Assembly (NCBI RefSeq): GCF_963576615.1
Contig: NC_088715.1
Coordinates: forward strand, 55,062,690-55,126,689
DNA length: 64,000 nt
Origin: Watersipora subatra
Taxonomy: Eukaryota > Bryozoa > Gymnolaemata > Cheilostomatida > Watersiporidae
Reading direction: 5' to 3'
Positions 35,241 to 47,771 of this stretch are shown here, in pieces. The notes beneath the pieces were generated by a model. The model was not told the DNA's origin, did not search any database, and saw only the letters and a program-made list of their open reading frames with translations. Every line of letters starts with the position of its first letter. Position 1 is the stretch's first letter. The position numbers and the translations under genes are program-made.

Positions 35241-35496
35241 TGTTATGTTTCTGCACAGAAGCAATCAAATAGTGTATTAAATTAGAGAAATGTGGTTTGT
35301 TGCACTCTCCAGAGACAACTGATTTGATAACAGAAAACCCAAGTATTTATATGTTTGGTCATAGAAAAGCTTTGTAAAAAGCTACAAGCATTATTAATAG
35401 CTACAGTACTATATAATATTAGCTTGTATAAAGCTTTAGCTAATAAGCATAATGTTTGTTGGCAAAGTACCAATAATACTTGGCACTTGCATGGCA
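35241..35496 (-). repeat. 5' LTR of young gypsy element
   Basis: 256 bp. In element orientation it begins TGCCATGCAAG and ends CATAACA. The element leader follows at once with GAAGCCAATTGGCGACAAGG; TGGCGAC is a common start of the primer-binding/leader region in gypsy elements, but the priming tRNA cannot be named. Confidence 0.95.
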
Positions 35497-36706
35497 GTTA
35501 CTGGTGGATTGGACAGTCTGTCAAGACAGCAGGAGAAGGCATACCAATCTTGCCATGGCTTGGATCAACTACAAAAAGGCCTATGACTCAATTCCCCATA
35601 GTTGGATACTTGAGTGCCTCAGTATGTACAATGTTCACCCTGCTCTTGTGGCATTCATCAAGATATCAATGACCAAATGGAAGACGGAACTGGAGGTTAA
35701 TGGAAAAAAGCTGACGAGTGTAAAAATTAAGCGAGGCATCTATCAAGGTGAATCCTTATCACCACTGCTCTTCTGCATATGCCTAAACCCTCTAAGCAAT
35801 ATGCTGGAGAAGACTCACTATGGGTGCCAGTTTAAGAGTGGCACCAAGATAAACCACCTCTTCTGCATGGATGACATCAAGCTGTACGCTAACAAATAAA
35901 GGGACATTGATTCGCTAATACACCTCACTCAGGTATACAGCAAGGACATCAGAATGACCTTCGGTATTGAGAAATGTGAAAGGCTAAGTCTTAAGAAAGA
36001 CCATTCTATGCTCACAGATGGCCTAAGAATGCCAAGTGGTACCATCAAATATATAGAAGAAGGGTACAAGTACTTGAGGATTATGCAAAGCAACATCAAC
36101 CACGAAGCCGAGGTACGTTACAAAGCCATTACTGAATACAAGAAACGCCTTCGGCAGGTCTTACGGAGCCAGCTCAATGCCAAAAACCAAGTCATGGCAA
36201 TAAATACCTACGCACTGCCAGTAATAAGATATCCAGCAGGCATAATAAAGTGGACTGAGGAAGCCATCAAGGAAACAGATATAGCAACTCGTAAATTGCT
36301 GACCATGCATGGAGCAATCCACCCAAAGTTTGATACTACTAGATTGTATCTCGATAAGAAAGATGGCGGTAGGGGACTCAAAACTGTACAGCAGACAGTG
36401 AAGGAGGAAGAGCAAAGCATCAAAGCCTATGCAGCCTCCATGGCCACTTCAGAAAAGTTGCTAGCTGAATTTCAATTGGCTGCTCTTACAATGGACCTTC
36501 GCCCTGATGATGAGGAAATTGACTGGCACACAAAACCTCTTCATGGTGCTTACCACCGACAAATATCTAAGGTTGGCGATCTTCTCCAGACATATATGTG
36601 GCTGAACAAAGGAAACCTAACGGCCAATACAGAGTCGCTAATCATGGCAGCCCAGGAGCAAGTGCTCCCAACAAGGCGACTCCAAAACAAAAATCTATCT
36701 CACTAG
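35497..36706 (+). pseudogene. LINE reverse transcriptase, two broken open frames
   Basis: Two open stretches (to 35899, and 35954-36706) read the reverse transcriptase and thumb region. Visible are 'YKKAYDSIPHSW', 'GIYQGESLSPLLFCI' and 'FCMDDIKLYANK', in which the usual Tyr before Met-Asp-Asp is Cys. A stop at about 35897 and a frameshift or stop before 36706 break the frame. The rest (about 36710-37330) carries a 'CRLCKDAP'-like zinc-knuckle remnant, 'QPDIVVVD' and the 3' tail. This copy is better preserved than the one at 9532-12860 but still dead. Confidence 0.85.
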
Positions 36707-37322
36707 AGAAGATCTTAGATGCAGGCTGTGCAAAGATGCACCTGAGACCATCCAACTCATCATTAGTGGATGCAAGCAGCTAGCAGGAAATGCATACACT
36801 GAGCGGCACAATCATGTCGCAGGTGTTGTGTATAGAAGTCTATGTGAGGAGTATGGCCTTAATAAACCACAACACTGGTGGGAAACTCCTGGTAAGGTCA
36901 ATGAAAATGACCACGCTAAGATCTTCTGGGACTTCTACATCCGGACTGACAAGCATGTCCTAGCAAACCAACCAGATATAGTGGTGGTGGACAGGACAAC
37001 AAGAGGGCTACTATAATAGATATAGCAGTACCCAATGACTACAACATAGACAGCAAAAAAAAGAAAAGGTAGGGAAATATCGCCCTCTTGGAGAAGAGAT
37101 TGAGAAATGATGGGATTTAAGAACAACTGTAATCCCAGTAGTCATTGGGGCACTGGGCGCAATAACACCAACGCATAAAATGTGGGTTGCCCAAATGCCA
37201 ACAGCAATCAACTCAGGTGAGTTGCAGAAAAGTGTGCTACTGGTAACAGCTAAGATCTTGAGGTGAGCGCTTAAACTCCCAGGTCTCTGGTAGGAGACCC
37301 GAGTTAGAGCAGAAACTACCAC
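36707..37322 (+). pseudogene. LINE C-terminal endonuclease region, broken
   Basis: Reads a cysteine-rich step (near 36715-36780), 'ERHNHVAGVVYRSLCEEYGL', and a 'QPDIVVVDR' block where a frameshift at about 36990 interrupts the expected 'IIDIAVPNDYN' run (found in the next frame). This is the restriction-enzyme-like part that would nick target DNA in R2/R4-type LINEs. Confidence 0.75.
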
Positions 37323-37352
37323 CCATACGGGTTAACCGAGGTGAGGAAACAA

Positions 37353-37409
37353 TTTATATATATATATAAATATACGTATATATATTTACATATATATAAA
37401 TTTATACAG

Positions 37410-37452
<43 letters not shown>

Positions 37453-37455
37453 AAC
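37353..37455. repeat. TA microsatellite after LINE 3' end
   Basis: TATA runs with TATATTTACATA interruptions, abutting the LINE terminus. Confidence 0.9.
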
Positions 37456-40400
37456 GGTGCTACCAAGCTTTTAAAACCATCATCTTATAAACAAAAGGAG
37501 GTAATCAGCGTTGCCTGCCACTAACAATTAGCCTGGCTCATTGCCAATGGATAATTTGAGTAAGCTTATTAATAAGAGCTGCTGCTTCTCTTGACGTTAA
37601 TCCATCACTTTGCGCTGTGACCGAAAGTGGTAGCCTATTTGCTCCTATATAGCAACTTATGTCACAAACCTATCAAACTTTTCGCTAAATTATTTTAGCG
37701 TCAGTCTGGCAAACGGGAGGTGTCGAGATTGAACTTTCGGCAATACAGAGATTTTATTGCAAGTTTTTAATAGCTATAGCTAGACATATACAACAACGAA
37801 CAACCAACTTTGAAAAATTTTACATATTTATACATATACATAAATAATATATATGAATAAAATATGTATACATAGAAATATACATCTTTATATATACGTG
37901 CATAAGCTTTTTTTCATAAATTCATGTGAAAATATATATATTTATAAATATAGGTATAGATATAAAATTATATTTTCAATCTTCTCATTTTTGGTTCATC
38001 GCACAACTGTTTCAAGTTCTAATAGAATTATGCTCTTAAATAGCCACAAAAAATACTTTTTCACATTCTCTAGAATAAAAACCTAATAAATTCCTATCAC
38101 CTAATAAGGCAAAAATTAGAACCAGCATGCATTCAAGTACATTGTCTTGTAAAAGCTTATGAGATCACGACTCTCTCCCACATAATATTACCACGAAATC
38201 TTTTGGCAGGATTGTCATTGCCTTGGTGGACAAATCTTGGTTTTAATTGCCTTCTGGTGAGTGTTTTTATTGAAACATTGTTTCTGGCTTTCTAGCCATC
38301 GTCTCTTAGAAAAGCTTTTTTGCCATTTTTGAGGTTCGGTTTTGAGTTCCACTGATACGCTAGCCACCTTACTCACTGACAATAAAGTGCAAATGGCCAG
38401 ATCAGATTTGGCACAGGGGAAATTGTTGTCAGATACTATCCTAATATATCAAAGCGACTCGTACTATTGACATAATGACTATAATGACTGGCTGCTCCTT
38501 AATAATGCCTGTACATCTTTATATTTCGTGACTAGTGAATACATCATGACACTTTTCCAGCTTGTGTATGTTGTTATAGTGGAGGATTTAAAAAAGCTAA
38601 TGGTCAAATTTATCATTTTGTAAAACATTCTGTCTGAATATACAAATTGAAACTATAAAAAATTGATGTCGTTCATAAAGGTACGTGTTTAAAAATAATA
38701 AATACATCAATGCAAATGATTTTACAGGCATTAACATTTTTTTATTATAAAGGAAATTTTTACATAAATTTTCAAGTTTTTATCTATATATTTCTCAAAG
38801 TATGTGTGTGGATCTTTCTTTCATTTTGGCTATAGATATAGCTATAGCGAAAGCTATAGTCATTTTTACTAATGCAGCCACGTGTTACAACGCCCCTATT
38901 AAAAAGTTTTTTTGTAATGTCCAATTACTATATCTGGAGTCAAGGCTAATTCTTTGCACGCGAACCATTGTATAATCTTTGTAGGAAAAGCCTCAACCTT
39001 CTCTTTCCGTTTGGTCAGACAAAGACAGTGGGATATATCATTTTTACATTTGTACCGCTATCGAGAGTTACCAGTCTCATCGTATTCAAAATTTTGATGA
39101 ATAGCTTTTGGTAGAACACTAAACTTTTTTATACACCCACACTTCTATGCAAGAATTTTTATTATTAATTCAACATATTCACGATGTTTATTTTGTTTTC
39201 TCAGTTCGTATTAATTGTATCATTACCAAATCATCTTTTATTGTAATTGTAGCAAAACAGACTTAATTTAGCTACTAGTTGCTAGTTATTTCCCATTTAC
39301 ATCTAAACCTTTTTTTAGCCTTTTTATTTTTTTTAATTTATTTGATTTGCATGAAAAATTTTCCTCATGATATTAAGTTTAAAAATGTTTTGACAATGTC
39401 TGAATCGTATTACAGTTGTTTTTATTTTCTCTCTTTATTTATTTCAATTATACAAAACACTTTTTTCATGGTATGTAGTTTGAAAGTTAGAATGGCAAAT
39501 GTTGTTATATATGTTAAATACAAACCAATTTTCTGATCAAATACTTTTTTAATACCCATGCCATGCTTGGTAGCACGGCTAGTCACTCATTAAATTCATG
39601 ATGTGGCATTAATTTTTTTATTTTTAATTTTATGATTATTGAAAAATAATCAATATAAATAAAAGCTTCATTTTTCTTAAATGACTCAAAAAACTAAATG
39701 AAAATTAATTTTTTTTAGCAAACCCTTTACATTTAACAAAAATCATATGATTATTGATTGAGCTATACTGGTAAAATACATAAACGTGTCTTTTTAAAGC
39801 AAATCAGTAAATAAAACTGGAGAATCTTATTTAAGCGTTATAGTCCAGTGCCTGTGATGCTGAATTGTTAAATTTTTTTTATTCTAGAAAACCAAAAGCA
39901 GAACAGGGTTTGAATGTTCCAAAAGATAGCTGTAAAGGATGTCTTTAGAAATTCATTTTGTCGGAGTGGCCAACCTTGCCAATACTCAATCAGCGTCAAA
40001 TTTATTGGCAGCGACATTTGCCATTTACACCTGTATTGTGTATGTGACAGTCTATGGTGACCTAAAGGCTTTTAAACAACTATTTAACTTTTTTTATATA
40101 CAAGGTAATTATATCAATGTATTTCATACCTAGTCACTGAACTATTACACAGGTGAATAGATGCATTATGCTATTAAATGTATTTTCTACAGACACAAGG
40201 GAGGCAACTTCAACAAATAGCGGTGGTTTTTATTGAGATTTGATAAATAACAATACATACATATTGATAACTTGATTATAGGATGTAATTATCAAGCTGT
40301 ACTACCCATCATTGCCTTGGTAATAAAACAGTCTTTGGACAGGAAATTTATTTTCATTTAACTTACCGTATACAACATTTACCATTTTTACTTTTAAATT

Positions 40401-41980
40401 TCATATCATGAAATAAAATTTTTATGCAGACTAAATAAATGAAGAGGAAAAACAAAACAACTGTAAAAGTTTTCAAGATTTTTCAAAAAACTACAATTTT
40501 TAAATTACATATAATGAAAGAAGTGTTTTGTTGAAATAAATTAGGATGAAAAATAAAACTGTAAATGTTTTTAAATGTAAATGTGAAAGCATTAGCAAGT
40601 AATGGCTAAATATAATCTGTTTAGCTTTGATTACATTAAATGTAAATGAAATATTAGTGCAATTAAATGGTTACAATAAAATAGTCTTTGGACAGAAAAT
40701 TTATTTTTATTTAAAACATAACAAAATTTGCCACTCTATCTTTCAAACTACATATAATAACTTGCTCCTTCATGAGAAAAGTGTTTTTTTGTAATTGAAA
40801 TAAATTAAGATAGAAAATAAAAACAACTGTAGAAGTTTTTAAACTTTTTCAAACAACTGTCATTTTTAAACTTCATATCATGAAGAAAAGTTTTTGTGCA
40901 GAACCACTAGATCAAAAATAAATTTACATAATCTTATTTTAATGGAAAAAATTATTTCGGGTTTCAAACAACCATACACGTCACTGAAAGTTATGAAATT
41001 TTAAATTTACAGTGGTTTGAAAACCTTTACAGATGTTTCAATTATTTTTAATTTAGTTGTCCTGCAGAAAACCTTTCTCTCATGATATCAAGTTTGAAAG
41101 TTACAGTTGTTTTATTTATTTTTAAGAACTTATCATTTTACACATACACACTAGACTTTTGTCTATTCTGCATAAACAGTTGCATCTCATATATACATAA
41201 GCTTTAGCTAGAACACCAACCATCTGATCCTCTTTTAGTGTAGCAAAACTTACTAAACAAAACTAAACTAAACTGAGCCAGATTGTTGTTTGAGATCAAA
41301 TTACTCAACTCCCCTCAGTTCTCCTCTGAGCTGATTGTAATGTTTTTTTTTTGTGTGAGTTAAATGGCTGTGGCATTTCTCATGGCAACTGAAAGTGGTA
41401 TCATATTGAGAGGCGTTGGTAGTGTTAGAAGATGATGATGCTTCCAGTCCCTTAGAAGATCTTTGCAAATAGAGTCTGGATAAGCTCTATTGTGGCTTTA
41501 TATAATATTTAATATATTGCTGAGCGTATGACTCAGCTGTGATGAGCCGCTTGGATGATAAAACAATCAAGTTAAAGTTGTCATTTTGTGATTTATCTCA
41601 GACACTGAAAAGAATATGAGGTAGCAGCCTTTTTTTCCATTTCAACTTGCAAGCATACATGCAGCCAATGCACTCAGACCTGTATTCCCTGGTTGCAAGT
41701 TGGGGCTGCAAATGTTAGGCGACTAGTTATGAACAATTGGGGGTTTAGGGGGCGGTGTTAGCCCCTCTCTTCAACGGGATATGGGGCAGCGCCTAGGAGC
41801 TCTGGACCTTTTAGGCATTAACAACACTCAAAGTATTTATATATGCACTCAATTGTAAGCATCGAAATCTACATAACTATATTGCTTATGATTCATGGTA
41901 GGCAAAACTTTTTCTTTATTTAACAAACGATATAAAACTCATGACAATACAGATTTCTGTAAAAAAAACATTGAAAGAAC
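37456..41980. other. Long AT-rich intron stretch, no gene recognised
   Basis: 4.5 kb within the 30-kb receptor intron. No exon, RNA gene or transposase is recognised. A GC-richer patch near 41730-41800 adjoins the hAT fragment that follows and may belong to it. Confidence 0.5.
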
Positions 41981-41988
41981 AAGAGCTA

Positions 41989-42243
41989 TTACTTCTTTAT
42001 TGCAGTAGCTTTTGTTCTGTCATTGTGTCCTTGGCAGAAATCTTTCACAACTGATTTTGTATCTACATGTATTTCAACATATTTATATATATGTGATATT
42101 AGAAGGTTATTTAGGTGAGCCTGCCCGAATGTGCCACTCATCGCTGTTTTGATTTGCTTCAATGCAGAAAAGGATCTCTCACTCACTGCATTAGTGGCAG
42201 GCAAAACCAATACTAGATTAGTGAGCCTCATCGCTAGTTGCAC
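41989..42243 (-). pseudogene. hAT transposase tail (dimerisation domain) fragment
   Basis: An 84-codon frame reading 'LVLVLPATNAVSERSFSALK', then 'FGQAHLNNLLISHIYK'. The 'LPATNA.SER.FSALK.IKT' block is the signature of the C-terminal hAT dimerisation domain. Only this tail is present and upstream coding sequence is missing. A second, more decayed copy lies at about 62300-62520 on the other strand, and both share flanking sequence (CTCATTCACTTGGAATTTCC). Confidence 0.85.
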
Positions 42244-44399
42244 TAGAGCACAACTAGCGCTCGCTCCTAACGAGTAGTTGGAAATTCCAAGTGAATGAGT
42301 TTAGACTGCAATTCTTAGTACTTAGCCATTAAAAATTACTAAAAGGCTAAGGCGGCTCAGTCGTCCAACCGCTCCAGAGAATACGGGCCTGTACGCACTA
42401 CTTCCTTTAATAAGGACAAACCGGATCACTCATAGTTTAACAGGGCGTAGTATTTATGAAATCATGACTGCGTGTGACGAATTAGTACAACTGTACTTTT
42501 AACATTTTTACTAGAAATGGCAAGTTTTCAGTTTCCAAAAGCTAAAGTTTTGTTAATTTATGTTACATTAACCATTATGAAGTAACCAAAAAATTTCTGC
42601 TGGCCGTTTTCTGCTATTTTACAATTCAGCATCATAGGCACTGGACTATTATGTGTGTGATGATAAAGTCAACTACAGTTAGCACAATTTACCTCTTTGT
42701 TCCGTAAATATATCCCTGGGTTTTTATGCTTTATATGAATTCAAAGTTGAACTCTGCCAATGAATTCACACTTCAGCTCTTCAAAAATTCAAAGTTGCAC
42801 TTTTTGAATTTTTTCAAACTTTTAACGTACTCGTACTCCTCAAAACAGAAATTGTTAAAGTAGACTACCTTCTTAATCATGGTCACTTTTTGATTCATGT
42901 TCTGAAATTTTGTTGCGTTAGCTGAGCCACAATTCCTTAGGACTATTTGTTTCTTTTTTCCATTGCTTCATTTTTCATATATTGCATAACAGCAATAGAT
43001 TTTACTGCTGGCTATACAAGTATCATTTTTAAGGTCACATGAATGACAATCGCTTTTAGTAAAAACATTTTTATGCTAGAAGATTCAAGACAAAGAAAAC
43101 TTTGTAATCATTGCAATGAGAATCTGTACAATTGCTACATTTAGCTATTTAATAAAGAAAGTAATAAAATAAATAAATTGCAATCATCTTATCATTTTTG
43201 TGTAGGCAACGTATCGATGGCAGTATTCAGAATAGACTCGTGTGAAAGTGTGATGAAATGTGCTGAACTGTTGACTGAGCTCAGAAAGCCTAGCTGGGTA
43301 TTATCAATTCAAATCAACCAACAGGGAGTGTTTCTGTGATGTTGAATAGTTGTTTCACTGCAGATGCCTCCGCACAAGTTTTGCGAAGTGAACTGGCGTC
43401 GAATTGTTTCAAAATTTACCGTTTCTATGATTCAGAATGGAAAAAACTCTAAATCATTTGAAGCATGGAAACCCAGTATACTTGATAAAAGGTATTAGAT
43501 AAACCCTAACACAATATTTTGAGTGCTTTATCTGCTTTTTTGAACTAGCTAAAGCCTCATTAATGTATGTAATATTTCAATAATTTTTTCAGCAAAAAAT
43601 AATTTTGACCATAAGTAATAGTCACATAACGTAACAAGTTCAAAAACAAAAGTTTTATTTTAATATAAAACAAATGTGTCTAAAATCTCGTAACATGTCA
43701 TCTATGTTTTGAATAGTTAGTTTTAGTAAGTCTCCCAAGTAAAGCATGGTATTTTTTAAAACACTTTAAAGAACCAAACAATTGTTTTAAAATTTTTTAC
43801 ATTGAAAAATTAAATTATCACTAGTTATAACTCCAATATTCATGTAAAAGCATTTAAAAAGTTCAAAATTATTTTTTGTGAAGTTCCAAGAGTACTAAAA
43901 GTTAATTTTTGGAAATTTTTCAAAAATTTTAGAAAAAGTATTCTACTGACACATGTCAAACACATGTTGGCAACAAATGCTAATGTTTTTTGAACATTTA
44001 CACACAACAATTAATAAAAGCTTTGAATTTAAGATGAATGAAAATACATGTATATTATATTACTTAAACGTGTTTAGTTTTAGCCTAAAGAACAACAATC
44101 TAAAAGTTATATCTATTGCATCAACAAGAAGCCATCATGCAAAACTGCTTCACAAAGCCAATTTTTTTTGTTTATATAAACCATGATCTAGCATCTAACT
44201 TGCAGCCAACTTATATTGAATTTACATTCTTTCTAATAAATTGTTTAAGTTCATGCTGTCTTTAATTAAAAAATTTAAAACGAAAAGTGCTGCTTATACA
44301 ATTTTTTCTAAACTGCATGGATTGCAAGTCAAAATTTGCCAGTTTGAATTTGTGTAAAAAATCAACAAACCATGTTTTGCAGTATTGATAATGGTGTAC
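42244..44399. other. AT-rich intron stretch, no gene recognised
   Basis: The first 150 bases share sequence with the flank of the other hAT copy. The rest is AT-rich with no recognised feature. Confidence 0.5.
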
Positions 44400-44630
44400 C
44401 TGGTTTGTAAAATTCGACTTCTGCTAAATGAACTCCACTTTTACTTTGAACACTAAATATGCCAAATTGTTGTATATCAGTTCCGTGGGGTGGATAATCA
44501 CATACAACTAACAGCATCTCACTCTTTTCTTCATTTTCTTGGTATTGGCAGTTGTCCCAAGCCGCGAGGTTATCCCACATTGATCCCTCTTTTGTTTTTT
44601 TTGTCAAAATATGGACATCTTGCAAGGTTT
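44400..44630 (-). CDS. Lectin-like (FTP, fucolectin/F5-8C-type) exon 2
   Basis: A 231-nt exon. Acceptor TATTTTGTAG (ending at 44631), donor GTACAC (from 44399, weaker than the others). Both borders are phase 1. It continues the domain begun at 45461-45658 through a Gly-Glu junction: 'LQDVHILTK', 'WDNLAAWDNCQYQ', 'EMLLVVCDYPPHGTDIQQF' and the closing strand 'GVHLAEVEFYKPG'. This is the second half of the galactose-binding-like fold of fucolectin-type (FTP) domains, with one of their usual cysteine pairs (C in 'DNCQY' and 'VVCDY'). No stop and conserved fold strands suggest a functional exon. Confidence 0.8.
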
Positions 44631-45402
44631 CTACAAAATAAATGGGAATTAAATTGCTATTTAATCATTTTTAATAAAAGCTTGAAGATTTTTAAAAATA
44701 AATAGAGAACTATCAGTAATAACCTTATGTGAAATCCAAAATGTAGAAAATGTTTGTGGTTTTAAATATACTAAATCAATTAGTATTGAATTTCTTAAAA
44801 ACTGGTTTCTGGAACACAGTTTATATTAAGAGCCATTTTACCATGCTTGCCCTGTTAGTTATTAAATCAATTAATTTTATATTTAAGTGGTTTTTAGGGC
44901 TGAGCCAAATCATCAGAATGAAAATCAGAATCAGAATCAAAATTAGTTTGCTTGCGGAAGCTCGACTAGTCTATAAAAAAGTATTGCTTGCTTAAAGCTA
45001 ATGTAAATTTTTCTACACCCTCTGTTGTTGATCTAACACAAAGACTATCAAAGTAACTTTTATACTCACTACTATAGGCTAAGACCTTTCAACTGACAGA
45101 TTCAAATTTAACACGTTTTTTTTTAAAGCAACTGCTAGTAAAAGTAGCAATATTTGAGTAATGTCTGTAAAAACTGAAATATCGTAGTAACTGAAGTACT
45201 CTACAATACATATTTCTGAATATACATGCAACAGAGAACAGTAAAAGAACAAGGTAAAAACATTAGAGATGGTTCGACCATCTATAAAATTTCAAACTCT
45301 GGCAGCATGGTAATGATGGTAGCACCAGAAACATACATTGCTGACCCGCACAAAATTAAGTAAGCTGAGAAAAGTGATTGTACCTTACATTATATATGTA
45401 CA

Positions 45403-45428
45403 ACTATAACTATATATATAGTTATAGT
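45403..45428. repeat. Perfect 26-bp palindrome
   Basis: ACTATAAC, then ten alternating T/A bases, then GTTATAGT; it is its own reverse complement. It lies about 35 bases past the donor of the lectin exon at 45461-45658. Confidence 0.85.
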
Positions 45429-45460
45429 GATTCATATAAATTGGCTATACATTTACTCAC

Positions 45461-45658
45461 CAGTTGAATTCATAGAAGAATACACCCTTACATGGCCAAA
45501 ACTAACAGTCTCCTCAAACTTAATTGCCCACCATTGATTGGCACGAGATAAGGTTGCGGCATATGTTGCTCGATTACCGTCTACTGCCCTTTCAGAAATA
45601 TTCTCATCATCCACTGTTTTCTGACTTGTTGTGTTTGTTTTTTGTATTTTTTGTTTTC
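45461..45658 (-). CDS. Lectin-like (FTP, fucolectin/F5-8C-type) exon 1
   Basis: A 198-nt exon. Acceptor TTTGTATTCAG (ending at 45659), donor GTGAGT (from 45460). Both borders are phase 1, so it is symmetric. It encodes 'NTTSQKTV', 'ISERAVDGNRATYAATLS' and 'NQWWAIKFEETVSFGHVRVY'. The 'AVDGN' and 'WW.I.....' blocks are the hallmark of FTP/F5-8C-type domains, which in animals often bind fucose or other sugars. The extreme N-terminal strand usually seen before 'SS.....A..AVDGN' is short or absent. It lies inside the 30-kb receptor intron on the same strand. It could be a receptor cassette or part of a nested gene. Confidence 0.82.
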
Positions 45659-47768
45659 CTGAATACAAAAGAAAACTTTCTAAGTAAAAACTTTTCTGAC
45701 CAATATTATTATTTCTGCTGCATTTAATGTGTTTGTCCCAAGTGTTGTACTAAGCTTTAAATCGATACAGATATTTTATATGATCAAAATAACTTTCAAT
45801 GTATTTTTTATTAGCTAGGCAATTGCAACTTATTTTATCACTTTACACGCAACAAATGTTCAAACAGATGTATGTAGAAATTAGACAAACTACATGTAGG
45901 TTCTCCTCATCATTCAGTGAAAATTAAACGCAAATTCTAGCAATGCTACTGCTAAATTTTATTATTTTATTTATTTATTTTTAAATTGAATTTAAAATTT
46001 AATTTTTATAATTTAAATTTATTAATTTATTTATTTTATTAAAATTAATTATTGTTTTTCTATGATTTAAATAACATCTTCCATAATTTTTCACCATGCA
46101 TGCATATAAAGTACGATAACTTCAAGAAGTGGTATTTTAAAAGTAATTGTGAGATGTTTCCTCGATTGAAAGGTTATCAAAGAAAGCAAAAAAACTTAGC
46201 GGGTAGAGCTCAAAGTTATTATAAATTTAGATTTATAAAAACATTTAAATTATAAGTTTATTAGCAGTAACTAAGATACATAGAAAAGCTGTTTAATAGA
46301 TTTACATGAAACTCTTACCAAAGTTATTTAAAAATTAAGGGTTCAACTAAAAACTTGTTAATTATTGACTCTACTCAGATCAAAATTAAAATTATAAATT
46401 TCCTACTGTTCTAATTACTATTACTAGCTATAAAGAAAACTGAAGATAAATCAAGCCAAATATATTTTAACAGATGTAAAAGGTACAAAAAAATTAAACT
46501 TTCTAGTTTGGTTCATTTCATTCATTTTTGTACTTCTCCGGTCTCCAATTTGATATGATCAAACATTTCAATTAAAATAGTTTCTTTTTTCCTCATGAAT
46601 TAATAACAAATGATATCAAAAAGTAGCAAAGCTGTTGTATTTGTACATGTGTATGAATAGGTTATGCATGTACATGTATTTGGTTCAACTGTTTAGTTGA
46701 AAATTTTGATGCAATTATAAAGCTCGGATAACCTTTTGAAATTAGGATTGTCAATTTGTCGTATAAGTATTTAAAAAACAGACTTTGCATTAAAATAATA
46801 ACATAATTGCATCCGAAAGGTAAGTCAAAATTTTTCAACTGTTATAGATGAGTTTAGAGCATATTTTATCTATTGATAAACTCACAAAGTGATTCATAAT
46901 TTTTGTGCTAGTCTTGTGACAACCAGACAAATTGTTTAATGTTTTACAGACTTTGATATATTTTTAAGTAAATTAAATGAATTCATAATACACAGTGAGT
47001 AAGCTAAAGACAGCTTTCAAGGTATATTATTGCAGCCAATCGGCAATTATTCAGAGCTTTTCTACTCAAAAATTTAAAATCTTTGTTGCACAAGATGATA
47101 GACAGCAATTTCAAATTTCATGCTTATGTTTCTTTTTTTGGAGCAAAATAACTTTTTATTAACCCTTTGGCTTGGGAAACAATCAAATTTTTGTTTACCG
47201 GTTCCATGGAAAAGCATTTTTTTTGTCGCTTTCGGTAAACAGCTATAAAGCTGTCGCCTAGTAACAATAAACAAAAAATATGTATGACAGTAAATCTTAA
47301 ATATTATTTACAATGTATTAGTTGATAGTTACAAAGTGAAACAATTATCTGAGAGGCTTGGTTTCATGCTAAAAGCTAAAGAGACACAAAATCGCGACTC
47401 CTTTGAAAAGATGAAAAACCAGTCAACACGCGGTTCAACATTCAAAACAAAATAATAATACTTTATTTGATCCTAGAATCATTTGTATGATCAATATAAT
47501 AAATATTCAGATGATGGTATAGATGTAAAATCTAAATACTTTGAATATACAAAGAAAAATGATAGTTAGGGTAGCTAGGACAATGACGAGGCTACTGGCG
47601 TTGACTACTCATGGCGTTGGACTCTGCCAAAAGGAACGCTTTCAAAAAGTTCATACTTAGACAATTGTACATAATTGTAATCTTTTTGCAGCAGTACTTA
47701 TATAAATAAATGTTTAGGTACCAAAAATTGTGGCAGAAAGTAGTCTGTCTTAAAACATGGCGTCAGAC
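45659..47768. other. AT-rich intron stretch, no gene recognised
   Basis: No exon for the start of a nested lectin gene (signal peptide) was recognised here. Contains A/T-only patches (45960-46040). Confidence 0.45.
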
Positions 47769-47771
47769 CAA

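Larger units (their letters stand above)
30657..35496 (-). mobile_element. Young Ty3/gypsy retrotransposon
   Basis: A 4.84-kb LTR retrotransposon on the minus strand. Two 256-bp LTRs that differ at one base by eye bracket a gag-pol frame with all standard domains in order: coiled-coil gag, CCHC knuckles, protease, reverse transcriptase, RNase H, integrase. The polypurine tract touches the 3' LTR. One in-frame TGA (32159-32161) is the only break seen. The order and integrase form fit Ty3/gypsy (Metaviridae). It landed inside the LINE at 30590-37352, and about 50 bp of that LINE is present on both flanks. Confidence 0.95.
30590..37352 (+). mobile_element. LINE copy, split by a gypsy insertion
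   Basis: Plus-strand copy of the same LINE family as 9532-12860. Its short left part (about 30590-30656) and right part (35497-37352) match adjacent stretches of the other copy, so they were one element before the Ty3/gypsy insertion at 30657-35496. The 5' part is missing; the copy begins at a TA tract. The 3' end (GGTGAGGAAAC) again abuts TA microsatellite. Confidence 0.85.
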
